Assembly: GCA_030530875.1 (NCBI GenBank)
Contig: JAUMUD010000021.1
Location: forward strand, 1 to 36,442
Direction of reading: 5' to 3'
Origin: Corynebacterium sp.
GTDB taxonomy: Bacteria > Actinomycetota > Actinomycetes > Mycobacteriales > Mycobacteriaceae
Length of the DNA stretch: 36,442 nt
Positions 1 through 8,002 of this stretch are shown here, in pieces. How positions within the stretch are numbered: the stretch's first letter is position 1; each line of letters begins with the position of its first letter. The notes below the pieces were generated by a model. The model did no database searches. It had not been told where the DNA came from and was given only the letters and a program-made list of their open reading frames with translations. The translations under genes were made by a program, and so were the position numbers.

Positions 1-500
1 GGACTGGAAGATTCAGGACTGGAGGACTCGGTGCTTGCGGTCAGTGCGTCCTTCGCAGCCTGGAGTGCCTTGGTAGCGGACTCAAGGTTGCTATCAGCGG
101 TGAGGGAGTCCATCTTCACTGCTTGGCCGCCGGTCACAGCCTGGTCATATGCAGTTTTATTTTCCTGGGTTGCATTGGTGTAGGCATCGGAAGCCTTGAC
201 CGTGGTAGCCTCATCGAGGAGGGCCTTCAGGGCCTTCTGGTTAGCAGCAAGGGTCTTAATACCATCAGCCCAGCTATTGAGAGAGTTCTCATCTTCCTGC
301 TGATTAGCAGCATCCTGAAGGAGACCCTGCTGTGCTTCGGTCAGGTAGTCAGTGGTCTTGAGCTCAGTAACGGCCTCGGTTCGAGCTTGATCAATATCGG
401 CAGCAAAAGCCTGGGATACGACTACGGTAGTGGAAGTGAGCGCGAGCGCGCCGGTGACAAAAGCACCGCCAATGCGGCGAGCTTTACGGGAATTCAACAC
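1..500 (-). CDS. Secreted GA/FIVAR-repeat surface protein, N-terminal part (runs off the left edge)
   Basis: The frame opens at GTG (500-498) with AGGAG seven bases upstream (512-508), and stays open to the window edge (166 codons visible). Residues 1-33 form a signal peptide: basic N-terminus (RKARR), hydrophobic core, and an AFA-A cleavage site. The mature part is helical. Residues about 38-87 look like a GA-type three-helix module, and about 88-157 match the FIVAR pattern (L..LL..A..V..S.AY..A....K.AYD.AV, then a second helix ending in LQAAKDAL). It then enters a Ser/Pro/Glu linker (SSSPESSSP) at the edge. In the family, GA/FIVAR modules occur in cell-wall adhesins that bind albumin or fibronectin. 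Binding here is inference. The C-terminal anchor is outside the window. Confidence 0.75.
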   Translation of the reverse strand, partial: MLNSRKARRIGGAFVTGALALTSTTVVVSQAFAADIDQARTEAVTELKTTDYLTEAQQGLLQDAANQQEDENSLNSWADGIKTLAANQKALKALLDEATTVKASDAYTNATQENKTAYDQAVTGGQAVKMDSLTADSNLESATKALQAAKDALTASTESSSPESSS

Positions 501-519
501 GATAAAACTCCTGAAATAG

Positions 520-538
520 ATAGTAGCAACACTACTAT
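520..538. promoter_or_regulatory. Inverted repeat in the leader of the left-edge surface gene
   Basis: ATAGTAG (520-526) and CTACTAT (532-538) are perfect 7-bp arms around a 5-base spacer. They lie 20 bases upstream of the GTG start at 500, between the Shine-Dalgarno and a TTGATA hexamer (minus strand, 565-560). The position suits an operator over the start of transcription. No terminator is visible between this site and the lacI stop codon, so read-through from lacI is also possible. Confidence 0.35.
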
Positions 539-617
539 TGTCAGTAGATCATGAAGTAGATATCAAATTTAGCGGTAGAAATGTTAGGATTCTCACAACC
601 GCCATTGCACGGACGTG

Positions 618-1664
618 TTATAGTCCAGGGGGTTGTACCGTACCGCCCGCGTTAAATGTGGTTGGCAGCAAAATCCTGTCCTCAACAGGCTTTTTATCAA
701 TCATCTTTTGCAGAAGATTTGCTGCCGTAGCGCCCTTTCTCTTATTGGGCTGGATAATTGTTGTGAGATTACGCGCCAAAGCGTCACCGATGCCGTCAAA
801 ACCCGTCACAGAAAGGTCCTCAGGAACGCGGATTCCGTGGTCCCGAGCATAGGCCAGCACACCAAGCGCCTGAGAGTCGGTCGTGCACAGAATCGCCGTC
901 CGATCAGGATAGGTTTCAAGCATCTCACGGGCGGCATCATAGGCCGTCTCAGCATCATTGATATGGCGCTCAATAATCGGCACCTCATGGCCAATCACCG
1001 AAAGCGCACCCTCCACACGGCGCTTCTGCACATCAAGGGTCGCCCCAGCCAGACGCTCAGCGCTCACAGGCCCATTATTGGGTTTGCGCGACAGACGAAT
1101 AGAGAGCACACCAATCTTGCTATGCCCCGCTTCCACCAGCGCCCGCGCCGCCGGCTGAATAGCCTCATAGTCATCAATGCCCACAAAAGGCAGGTCCATA
1201 ATCCCCGCCGGCTGGTCACAGACCACCACTGGCACCTGCAAATTCCTAGCACTCGCCAGATGCGGGTCATCAGCTGCCACGGAATAGACAATAAACCCAT
1301 CCACCGGGTAGTTATTGAGCACCACGGAATCCCCAAAATCCGAAGGCCCAGCCGGAATCAAAGTCAGCCCATTCGAGGACCCAAAAGAAGCCTCGGCAAT
1401 ACCCGCCAAGAAATCGCGCGAAGCAATATCCTCAAAGGCATAGGTGAGGTAATCAGTAAAGAGCACACCAATATTACCGGTGCGCTGCGTACGCAAAGAA
1501 CGCGCCGCCGGATGCGGCCCCGGATAGCCGAGCTCCCACGCGGTTTCAAGAATCTTCTCCCGAAGCGCCGGCGAAAGCTCCTCCGGCTTGTTATAGGCAT
1601 TCGACACAGTCGTGCGCGAAATACCTAAATGATGGGCGATAGTCGCCAGGGTGACGCGAGCCAC
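618..1664 (-). CDS. LacI-family transcriptional regulator
   Basis: A 348-residue protein with the usual LacI length and order. An N-terminal helix-turn-helix (residues 1-25, VTLATIAHHLGISRTTVSNA) is followed by a hinge helix (LGYPGPHPAARSLRT) and a periplasmic-binding-protein-like sensor domain starting at TGNIGVLFTDYLTYAFED. Later segments typical of the family are VDGFIVYS, VVVCDQP, VGIDDYEA, AILCTTDSQALGVL and LSVTGFDGI. The start is GTG, two bases after the rlmB stop codon, so it is probably co-transcribed with rlmB-cysS. The effector is unknown: no sugar transport or catabolic genes lie beside it. It may regulate the surface gene downstream, but nothing in the sequence proves this. Confidence 0.88.
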   Translation of the reverse strand: MARVTLATIAHHLGISRTTVSNAYNKPEELSPALREKILETAWELGYPGPHPAARSLRTQRTGNIGVLFTDYLTYAFEDIASRDFLAGIAEASFGSSNGLTLIPAGPSDFGDSVVLNNYPVDGFIVYSVAADDPHLASARNLQVPVVVCDQPAGIMDLPFVGIDDYEAIQPAARALVEAGHSKIGVLSIRLSRKPNNGPVSAERLAGATLDVQKRRVEGALSVIGHEVPIIERHINDAETAYDAAREMLETYPDRTAILCTTDSQALGVLAYARDHGIRVPEDLSVTGFDGIGDALARNLTTIIQPNKRKGATAANLLQKMIDKKPVEDRILLPTTFNAGGTVQPPGL

Positions 1665-1666
1665 GC

Positions 1667-2608
1667 CTAGGCTTGGCCCTTAAGCACGCGGCGCTGACGA
1701 GCGAACTCAGACAGGGTCACGCCGGCAGCCACGGAAGCATTAAGGCTCTCCACCCAGTCAGTCATTGGGATAGACACGATGGTATCGCAGGTTTCCTTGA
1801 CCAGACGGCCAATACCCTTGCCCTCAGAGCCGACCACGATCACGGTTGGGCCGGTGCCATCATAGTTATCAATGGTGTGGGTATCGGAAGCATCCAAGCC
1901 CACAACCTGATAGCCAGCCTTCTGGAAGGTCTGAAGGGCACGAACCATATTGGTGGCCTTAGCCACTGGGAGGCGTGCGGCAGTACCCGCAGAGGTGCGC
2001 CAGGCCACAGCCGTAACCGAAGCAGATCGACGCTCCGGAATCACAACCCCATGACCGCCAAAAGCAGCCACGGAACGGATAATCGCACCCAGGTTTCGTG
2101 GGTCGGTGATATTGTCCAGGCAGACAATGAGACCCTCAGGGCCGGCCTTTTCAATCAGGCCGTGGACGTCATCGTACTGGTAGTCAGGAATAACCAGACC
2201 AATGCCCTGGTGCATGCCATTGCCCGTCATCTGATCGAGCTGGAACTTTGGCACCTCGTGGATTGGAATATTGCGGTGAGCAGCCAGGTTCAGTGCTTCC
2301 TTGAGGCGGTCATCAGCACTCACGGCTTCCTGAACATAAAGGTGGCTTGCTGGAACCTTGGCGCGCAGACACTCCACAACAGGGTTGCGGCCCACAACCA
2401 TCTCTGGCTGCTCCTTGAAGTGACGGCCCTGATCTCGGCGCTGACGCTCAACCTTGCGGCGATGTGCTGCGTGATAAACGCGGTCCTCAGCCTTTGGGGT
2501 TGGGCCCTTGCCAGCCAAGCCCTTCTTGCGCTGACCGCCGGAGCCCTTAGCCTGACCCTTCTTATTGGTCTTGCGCATGGCTCCGCGACGTTGGCTATTT
2601 CCTGCCAT
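1667..2608 (-). CDS. rlmB: 23S rRNA (guanosine-2'-O-)-methyltransferase, RlmB/TrmH family
   Basis: A 313-residue SpoU-class methyltransferase. Residues 1-75 are a basic, Lys/Arg/Gly-rich tail common in actinobacterial members. A substrate-binding domain follows ([13 protein letters not shown]). The C-terminal knotted SPOUT domain carries the three signatures: [30 protein letters not shown] and [14 protein letters not shown]. The family transfers methyl from S-adenosylmethionine to a ribose in the 23S rRNA peptidyl-transferase loop. The start ATG has AGAGGA about six bases upstream. It sits 14 bases after cysS, the same order as Rv3580c-Rv3579c in Mycobacterium tuberculosis, which supports the RlmB call over other SpoU paralogues. 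Confidence 0.9.
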   Translation of the reverse strand: MAGNSQRRGAMRKTNKKGQAKGSGGQRKKGLAGKGPTPKAEDRVYHAAHRRKVERQRRDQGRHFKEQPEMVVGRNPVVECLRAKVPASHLYVQEAVSADDRLKEALNLAAHRNIPIHEVPKFQLDQMTGNGMHQGIGLVIPDYQYDDVHGLIEKAGPEGLIVCLDNITDPRNLGAIIRSVAAFGGHGVVIPERRSASVTAVAWRTSAGTAARLPVAKATNMVRALQTFQKAGYQVVGLDASDTHTIDNYDGTGPTVIVVGSEGKGIGRLVKETCDTIVSIPMTDWVESLNASVAAGVTLSEFARQRRVLKGQA

Positions 2609-2622
2609 ATTTAGTCCTCTTC

Positions 2623-4008
2623 CTAGTTAAGGGTAATTTCGGGGCCATTAGGGCCGTCTTTGATGACAATACCGGCGGCGGTGAGCTGGTCACGTACAGC
2701 ATCGGCCGTAGCCCAGTCCTTATTAGCACGTGCTGCTTCGCGGGTTTCGAGCAGAGCTTCGACCAGCTTCTGCAGGGCGTTCTCTGCAGCGGAGTCCTTG
2801 GTGTTATCACCCCAGGCAATTGGGTCCACACCCAAGATGCCAGCCATGGTACGAATCTGTGCCACTTCGCTAACTGCAGCAGCCTCATTGCCCTCAGCAA
2901 TGGCGCTATTAGCGCGACGTACAGAGTTGTGGATTACAGCCAGGGCGGCTGGAACACCGAAGTCATCATTCATGGCTAGGATGAATTCCTCCGGCAGCTC
3001 TTCCAGCTTGGCCTTCTCAATTTCGCCCCAGGTGGCAGTAGCACGGTTCACGCAGTCCTCAATACGGCGGTAGCCTGCGGCTGCCTCCTGAAGTGCCTGC
3101 TCGGAATAATCCACCATGGAACGGTAGTGAGCAGCACCGAGGTAGTAGCGCAGTTCCACTGGGCGAACAATCTTGACCACATTTGGCACGGAGAGCACAT
3201 TGCCCAGGGACTTGGACATCTTCTCACCGCTCATAGTGACCCAGCCATTGTGCATCCAGAACTGAGCAAAACCATCACCAGCAGCCTCAGCCTGAGCATT
3301 CTCATTCTCGTGGTGAGGGAACTTCAAGTCCAAGCCACCACCGTGAATATCAAAGCTGGCACCCAGGTACTTGGTGGCCATGGCGGTGCACTCAATATGC
3401 CAGCCAGGACGACCAGGACCCCATGGGGTTGGCCAGGATGGCTCACCTGGCTTAGCAGCCTTCCACATGGTGAAGTCGCGTGGATCATGCTTACCGGTAC
3501 CGGCAGACTCACCCTGATCCAGCTCATCCAGGCGCTGGCCAGAAACATGACCATAGCCAGGGAGATTCAGTGGGGAGCAGTAGACATTGCCATCAGCAGC
3601 ATAGCCGTGGCCATTGTCAATAATGCGCTGCATGTATTCGACCATCTCAGTGATGTGGCCGGTAGCACGTGGCTCAAGGGAAGGTTCACGCACACCCAGA
3701 ATGCGGTAGGCCTCCTGGAAAGCGCGCTCATGAATGGCTGCCCACTCCCACCAAGGAGTGTTATTCTCAGCAGCCTTATTGAGAATCTTGTCGTCGATAT
3801 TAGTAACATTACGGATAAGGGTCACCGAGTATCCGCTGGCCTCAAGCCAGTTACGGACAATATCGAAGGCGACTCCGCTACGCACATGGCCGATATGTGG
3901 AATGCTCTGGACCGTAGCGCCACAGACGTACATTCCGACATGGCCGGGGGTTAGTGGTTGAAATTCGCGTAGTTCCTTGGTTGCGGAGTCATAAATTTTA
4001 AGAGTCAC
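2623..4008 (-). CDS. cysS: Cysteinyl-tRNA synthetase
   Basis: A 461-residue class I aminoacyl-tRNA synthetase that charges tRNA-Cys with cysteine. The sequence shows the zinc-ligand cysteine in MYVCGATVQ (C29), the HIGH motif at 38-41, [10 protein letters not shown], the HHENE zinc cluster and the KMSKS loop at about 263-267. The C-terminal anticodon-recognition region ends in [10 protein letters not shown]. The length is normal for bacterial CysS. The start is GTG, and it overlaps the ispDF stop by four bases (GTGA), so translation is probably coupled. MshC, the mycothiol ligase paralogue, is unlikely because of the full-length C-terminus and the ispDF-cysS-rlmB order. Confidence 0.95.
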   Translation of the reverse strand: MTLKIYDSATKELREFQPLTPGHVGMYVCGATVQSIPHIGHVRSGVAFDIVRNWLEASGYSVTLIRNVTNIDDKILNKAAENNTPWWEWAAIHERAFQEAYRILGVREPSLEPRATGHITEMVEYMQRIIDNGHGYAADGNVYCSPLNLPGYGHVSGQRLDELDQGESAGTGKHDPRDFTMWKAAKPGEPSWPTPWGPGRPGWHIECTAMATKYLGASFDIHGGGLDLKFPHHENENAQAEAAGDGFAQFWMHNGWVTMSGEKMSKSLGNVLSVPNVVKIVRPVELRYYLGAAHYRSMVDYSEQALQEAAAGYRRIEDCVNRATATWGEIEKAKLEELPEEFILAMNDDFGVPAALAVIHNSVRRANSAIAEGNEAAAVSEVAQIRTMAGILGVDPIAWGDNTKDSAAENALQKLVEALLETREAARANKDWATADAVRDQLTAAGIVIKDGPNGPEITLN

Positions 4009-5165
4009 GGTATAAGTATAACGGCAGTGGCGATAGCTGCACGTCCTTCACCGCGCCCAGTGAGACCCAAATGGTCCGTGGTTGTGGCCGAAAGAGAAAC
4101 CGGCGCACCAATAATCTCCGCGAGTTTGGCCTGAGCCTCATCGCGCACAGGACCCATCTTTGGGGTATTAGCAATGAGCTGAACTGCTACATTGCCAATC
4201 TTCACGCCATTATCCTCAAGATAGGTGCGACATTCGCGCAGCAGACGCTCACCCGAAGCGCCCTTATATTCAGGGCGATCCACACCGACAAAAGAGCCGA
4301 GGTCACCAAGGCCAGCAGCACTCAGCAGAGCATCTACCATGGCATGGGCAACCACATCAGCATCGGAATGGCCAGCACAACCATCAACACCTGGGAAGTG
4401 AGTGCAGGCTACCCAGCAGTCACGGCCTTCTTCAATCTGGTGGACATCAGTGCCGATACCGACGCGTGGGATGGACATGCTGCTCTCCTGAAGTTGGTGT
4501 TGGGCTGCCTGATAGTCCTCCGCAGTAGTAATCTTGCGAGCCTCAGGGCTACCAGCAATAGTGTGGACCTTATAGCCGGCCCATTCCATCAGGCTGGCAT
4601 CATCGGTGAATTCAAAAGGAGGGGTGCCCTCGATGCGCTGATTAGCTTCAATGAGCTGCCCCAGGCGAAAAGCCTGCGGGGTCTGCGCAGCACGAAGCTT
4701 GGACCGTGATGGGCTACCAGAGATTACTTCCCCATCAACTTCCTTGATGGTGTCTGCCACAGGTAAAACAGGGATTACGCCATCACAGTGCTCAAGCGCA
4801 GCAATAGCCGCATTAAAAATTTCTGGTGGAGTGAGGCAGCGTGCAGCATCATGGACGAGCACAATCTCATCATCGGTAGCACCGAATTCCCTTGCAGCAA
4901 GCAGGCCACAGAGAACAGAATCGGATCGCTCTTTACCGCCCTCAACAACATGGAGGCGACCGGAGGAAATTTCAGCTGCGAGCAAGGAGGAAGCCTGCTC
5001 ACGCATATCAGCCGATACCGTCACAATAATTCGGTCAACGGATGCGGGAATATGCTCAATGCAGTGCTCAAGGATCGTCTTACCCGCGAGCTCAACAAAA
5101 GCCTTGGGCTTATCAAAACCTAGCCTCGTGCCAAGCCCAGCGGCAGCAATAACGGCAGTGGCCAT
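4005..5165 (-). CDS. ispDF: Fused IspD-IspF: MEP cytidylyltransferase / MEcPP synthase
   Basis: A single 386-residue frame covers two enzymes of the MEP isoprenoid pathway. Residues 1-229 are IspD (CTP + methylerythritol phosphate to CDP-ME): the nucleotide loop [26 protein letters not shown], and [10 protein letters not shown]. Residues 230-386 are IspF (cyclisation to MEcPP): the metal ligands GTDVH and the [12 protein letters not shown] histidine, then [18 protein letters not shown]. There is no linker. Residue 230 is a Met (4478-4476) with AGGAG six bases upstream (4489-4485), a complete ispF start inside the fusion. So free IspF may also be made. The ATG shares one base with the carD stop (TAATG). 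Confidence 0.93.
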   Translation of the reverse strand: MATAVIAAAGLGTRLGFDKPKAFVELAGKTILEHCIEHIPASVDRIIVTVSADMREQASSLLAAEISSGRLHVVEGGKERSDSVLCGLLAAREFGATDDEIVLVHDAARCLTPPEIFNAAIAALEHCDGVIPVLPVADTIKEVDGEVISGSPSRSKLRAAQTPQAFRLGQLIEANQRIEGTPPFEFTDDASLMEWAGYKVHTIAGSPEARKITTAEDYQAAQHQLQESSMSIPRVGIGTDVHQIEEGRDCWVACTHFPGVDGCAGHSDADVVAHAMVDALLSAAGLGDLGSFVGVDRPEYKGASGERLLRECRTYLEDNGVKIGNVAVQLIANTPKMGPVRDEAQAKLAEIIGAPVSLSATTTDHLGLTGRGEGRAAIATAVILIP

Positions 5166-5749
5166 TAGTCTTCGTCAAAGTCGAGGTCGTCAAGATCCAC
5201 GGCCTCAGCAGGGGTGTTGCCTGCCTCTTCCTCATCCTCAGAAGTCAGCATCTGCTTGTGGCGCTCAATGGCCTCAGACATCTGGGCATCAAATTCAGCA
5301 GCACGCTTCTCATCAACATTGGCAACCAGAGCAAGCTCGCCAACGAGAATCTGACGGGCCTTAGCCAGCATGCGCTTCTCACCAGCGGACAGGCCACGGT
5401 CCTGGTCGCGGCGCCACAGGTCACGAACTACCTCAGCAACCTGGTTCACATCGCCGGAAGCCAGACGCTCCTGGTTGGCCTTATAGCGGCGAGACCAGTT
5501 GCCGGTCTCTTCCACGTCAACATCGCGCAGCACGGAGAAGACCTTCAGCAGACCCTCTTCACCGACGACATCACGCACACCGACCTTCTCAGCATTCTTA
5601 GCAGGCACGCGCACTGTCAGGTCAGACTGATGGATTTGCAGAACGAGAAACTCGAGCTTCTCCCCACCTATTTCGCGTTCTTCGATAGCCTCGACCACCG
5701 CTGCGCCGTGGTGTGGGTAAACTACGGTATCGCCGACCTTGAAATCCAT
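5165..5749 (-). CDS. carD: CarD-family RNA polymerase-binding regulator
   Basis: CarD binds the RNA polymerase beta subunit and stabilises open complexes at many promoters, rRNA promoters in particular. The start chosen is ATG 5749 ([17 protein letters not shown]), with AGGAG five bases upstream. It matches the conserved N-terminus of the family, so a TTG ten codons earlier is not needed. The product is 194 residues. Residues 1-60 form the RNAP-interacting Tudor-like domain. The C-terminal helical DNA-binding domain contains the conserved [17 protein letters not shown] and [23 protein letters not shown] very acidic tail ([10 protein letters not shown]) follows. It heads the ispDF-cysS-rlmB-lacI run and is divergent from lpqE, the same order as Rv3583c/Rv3584. 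Confidence 0.93.
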   Translation of the reverse strand: MDFKVGDTVVYPHHGAAVVEAIEEREIGGEKLEFLVLQIHQSDLTVRVPAKNAEKVGVRDVVGEEGLLKVFSVLRDVDVEETGNWSRRYKANQERLASGDVNQVAEVVRDLWRRDQDRGLSAGEKRMLAKARQILVGELALVANVDEKRAAEFDAQMSEAIERHKQMLTSEDEEEAGNTPAEAVDLDDLDFDED

Positions 5750-5797
5750 GCCTTCTCCTATAGATTGACTTTCGAACAAGTCTAACTTGGGTATTTT

Positions 5798-5803
5798 ATC
5801 ATA
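5798..5803 (-). promoter_or_regulatory. -10 element of the carD promoter
   Basis: On the minus strand the hexamer is TATGAT, which would start transcription about 40 bases before the carD ATG at 5749. No good -35 hexamer is visible at 5821-5826. Weak -35 boxes are normal in corynebacteria. The inverted repeat at 5830-5860 abuts the -35 position. Confidence 0.45.
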
Positions 5804-5829
5804 TCTATCCGGCTCTTTTCCGGCACGAG

Positions 5830-5860
5830 CGGGGGTATATCAACCGAAAAGTTACCCCCG
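5830..5860. promoter_or_regulatory. CGGGGGTA inverted repeat between carD and lpqE
   Basis: CGGGGGTA (5830-5837) and TACCCCCG (5853-5860) are perfect 8-bp arms 15 bases apart, so the arm centres are 23 bases (about two helical turns) apart on one DNA face. The site lies in the divergent intergenic region, just upstream of the carD -35 position. There is no T-tract suggesting a terminator. It looks like a binding site for a dimeric regulator; the protein is unknown. Confidence 0.4.
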
Positions 5861-5958
5861 TTTGGATCGTCGACTACGCTTTTAGGCTCCTTTGCGGTTA
5901 TGCTTATTAAAAGAAGCTTTAGATATTACTCAATCAGCCCAATAACGGAGGACTTATC

Positions 5959-6522
5959 GTGCTGGCTAAAAAGAATATTGCGCTTGTAGCACTCGCTGGT
6001 GTTGCTGCCCTGGGTCTTGGTGCTTGTAGCGCCGGCCAGATCAGCCAGACTTCCAGCCAGGTTGCTGCCGTCGATGGTGCTTCTGGCAATACCGAGGACA
6101 ACACCCTCGCCGTCCGCGATGTCGCTGTCGTGGTCGACGGTACCAACACCGCTGCCCTGCGCTTCACTGCTGTCAACAACGAGGTTGGCCAGGTATCTCA
6201 CACCCTTCAGTCCGTCACTGTCGATGGCTCCCCAGTCACCCTTAATGGCTCCACCAGCCTTGACCGTGGCTGCTCCATTGTTGCAGATTCTTCTGCAGCC
6301 CTCTCTGATCTGACCGAGTCCGAGGATGCATGCATCAGCCACCTCGCAACCAGCCTTTCTAACACTGGTTTCGCAGCTGGCGGCACCAAGCAGGTTCAGT
6401 TCAAGTTCGACGGCAACCACTCCATCACCGTTGATGCTGCTATCGTGGCTCCAACCCTCGACGCAGGTAAGGAAAACCGCCAGGTTGGCACTTCCCACGA
6501 AGACAACAAGGCTGGCCACTAA
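5959..6522 (+). CDS. lpqE: LpqE-like secreted lipoprotein
   Basis: A 187-residue lipoprotein. The start is GTG at 5959 with GGAGG seven bases upstream. Residues 1-22 are a short signal peptide ending in the lipobox LGAC, so Cys23 would be lipidated and the protein held on the outer face of the membrane. The rest is a Thr/Val-rich beta-type domain (VRDVAVVVDGTNTAALRFTAVNN, HTLQSVTVDG, VQFKFDGNHSITVDAAIV) with one further cysteine pair (C98 and C117, approximate), possibly a disulfide. The fold resembles small secreted copper-chaperone or LpqE proteins, but no metal-binding Met/His cluster is seen. The name rests mainly on position: Rv3584 lies between carD and radA in M. tuberculosis. The biochemical role is unknown. 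Confidence 0.75.
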   Translation: MLAKKNIALVALAGVAALGLGACSAGQISQTSSQVAAVDGASGNTEDNTLAVRDVAVVVDGTNTAALRFTAVNNEVGQVSHTLQSVTVDGSPVTLNGSTSLDRGCSIVADSSAALSDLTESEDACISHLATSLSNTGFAAGGTKQVQFKFDGNHSITVDAAIVAPTLDAGKENRQVGTSHEDNKAGH

Positions 6523-6535
6523 TTCCCAGCTTTTC

Positions 6536-6565
6536 AAGGCCCCCACTAGGGGGCCTTCTTTTTTG
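6536..6565 (+). terminator. Terminator after lpqE
   Basis: AAGGCCCCC (6536-6544) pairs with GGGGGCCTT (6549-6557) across the loop ACTA and is followed by a run of seven T after one C. It is a strong Rho-independent terminator and separates lpqE from radA. Confidence 0.92.
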
Positions 6566-6579
6566 TCCTGATCGATGTG

Positions 6580-6591
6580 GATAATAGGACT
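6580..6591 (+). promoter_or_regulatory. radA promoter -10, leaderless start
   Basis: GATAAT (6580-6585) is followed by six bases and then the radA ATG at 6592, so transcription would begin at or beside the start codon. No Shine-Dalgarno is placed correctly: AGGA lies only two bases from the ATG. Confidence 0.5.
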
Positions 6592-7989
6592 ATGGCTAAA
6601 GGAATTCCACATCAGTGCAGTGAATGCGGCTACACCGCCCCACGTTGGCTTGGCCGCTGCCCAGGCTGCGATGCTTGGGGCACACTCGATCCTGTCGAGG
6701 GTGCGGCGCTTAAGAAAAGCGGTGGCGCGAAGAAGGCTGGTGTAGGCAGCTTCGCTATTGGCACCGGTGTGGCTCCAAAGAGCCCGGCGCGGGCGCTTAC
6801 CTCCATCAGCGCGACGGAGTCACGCGTCTTTGCCACTGGTATCGGCGAGCTTGACCGTGTGCTTGGTCGCGGTATTGTCCAGGGCTCTGTGGTACTTCTT
6901 GCCGGTGAGCCTGGTGTTGGTAAATCTACCTTGCTCCTTGAGGTGGCGAGCCGTTGGGCTCGCTCTGGCCCTAAACGCCGTTGTCTCTATGTCACTGCTG
7001 AGGAATCAGCCGGTCAGGTGCGTCTTCGTGCTGAGCGCACCGGTAGTGTGCATGAGAATGTCTTCCTCGCCTCTGAATCTAATCTTGAAGTCATCCTTGG
7101 CCATGTGGATGAGGTCAAGCCTAATCTGCTCATTGTGGACTCTGTCCAGACTGTTTCTACTCCCGGCGTAGACGGCGTGAGTGGCGGCGTGGCTCAGTCG
7201 CGTGCTGTCACTGCGGCTCTTACTAGTCTTGCCAAGAGCAAGGGCATTCCAGTGCTTTTGGTTGGTCATGTCACTAAGGATGGCAATGTGGCTGGTCCTC
7301 GTGTGCTTGAGCACCTGGTGGATGTGGTGCTCAACTTTGAGGGTGACCGCTACTCTTCCCTGCGCATGCTGCGCGGTATTAAGAACCGCTTTGGTGCTAC
7401 CGATGAAGTGGGCTGTTTTGAACAGACCGAGGATGGCATTCAGGAGGTTCCTGATCCATCTGGTCTCTTCCTGAGCACCCGTGACTCCAGTCCTGATGGC
7501 ACGGCTATCACCGTGGCCATGGATGGTGTGCGTCCTATCCTCGCGGAGATTCAGTCTCTGGTTGTTGCTAGTGCCTCCAAGGGTAATCCTCGCCGGGCTG
7601 TGACTGGCCTGGACTCCACAAGGGTGCCAATGGTGCTTGCTGTACTTGAGGCTCGTGGTGGGCTTAGTGTCTCTGAAAAAGAGGTCTATATCGCCACTGT
7701 GGGCGGCATGCGCTGTAAGGAGCCAGCCGTGGACTTGGCTGTGGCTCTTGCTACTGCCTCAGCTGCCCGTGGTGTGCCTCTGCCGGATAAGACCGTGGTT
7801 TTAGGTGAGGTCGGTTTGGCCGGCGAGATTCGCCGCATTCCTCAAATCAAGCAGCGCCTTCTTGAGGCTTCTCGTCTTGGTTTTACCCGTGCTATTGTGC
7901 CGCCTGGCTGTGGCAAGGTCGAGGGTATGACTGTGCATGAGGTCGACACGATCAATAAAGCGCTCGCCCTTATCAAGAGCAAGCGCTAA
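6592..7989 (+). CDS. radA: DNA repair protein RadA (Sms)
   Basis: A 465-residue RadA, an ATPase that promotes branch migration in homologous recombination. Domains in order: a C4 zinc finger (C9, C12, C23, C26), a RecA-like ATPase with Walker A GEPGVGKST (105-113) and Walker B LLIVDSVQT, the RadA-specific KNRFG motif (about 267), and a C-terminal Lon-protease-like domain (LDSTRVPMVLAVLEARGGL to VVLGEVGLAGEIRRI). ATG 6592 is chosen because it gives the standard N-terminus MAKGIPHQCSECG; a GTG five codons upstream overlaps the predicted -10. In related genomes disA follows directly. Here the next gene, 13 bases away, is convergent and is not disA. Confidence 0.95.
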   Translation: MAKGIPHQCSECGYTAPRWLGRCPGCDAWGTLDPVEGAALKKSGGAKKAGVGSFAIGTGVAPKSPARALTSISATESRVFATGIGELDRVLGRGIVQGSVVLLAGEPGVGKSTLLLEVASRWARSGPKRRCLYVTAEESAGQVRLRAERTGSVHENVFLASESNLEVILGHVDEVKPNLLIVDSVQTVSTPGVDGVSGGVAQSRAVTAALTSLAKSKGIPVLLVGHVTKDGNVAGPRVLEHLVDVVLNFEGDRYSSLRMLRGIKNRFGATDEVGCFEQTEDGIQEVPDPSGLFLSTRDSSPDGTAITVAMDGVRPILAEIQSLVVASASKGNPRRAVTGLDSTRVPMVLAVLEARGGLSVSEKEVYIATVGGMRCKEPAVDLAVALATASAARGVPLPDKTVVLGEVGLAGEIRRIPQIKQRLLEASRLGFTRAIVPPGCGKVEGMTVHEVDTINKALALIKSKR

Positions 7990-8002
7990 GTTTCTCGGCT
8001 TA

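Noticed and set aside
633-1628. A 331-codon open frame on the plus strand
   Set aside because: Antisense to the lacI-type gene; Arg/His/Ile-rich translation typical of a shadow frame.
5750-5779. A TTG start ten codons upstream of the carD ATG
   Set aside because: The ATG at 5749 has an AGGAG site and matches the conserved CarD N-terminus; the TTG lies near the predicted transcript leader and adds unconserved residues.
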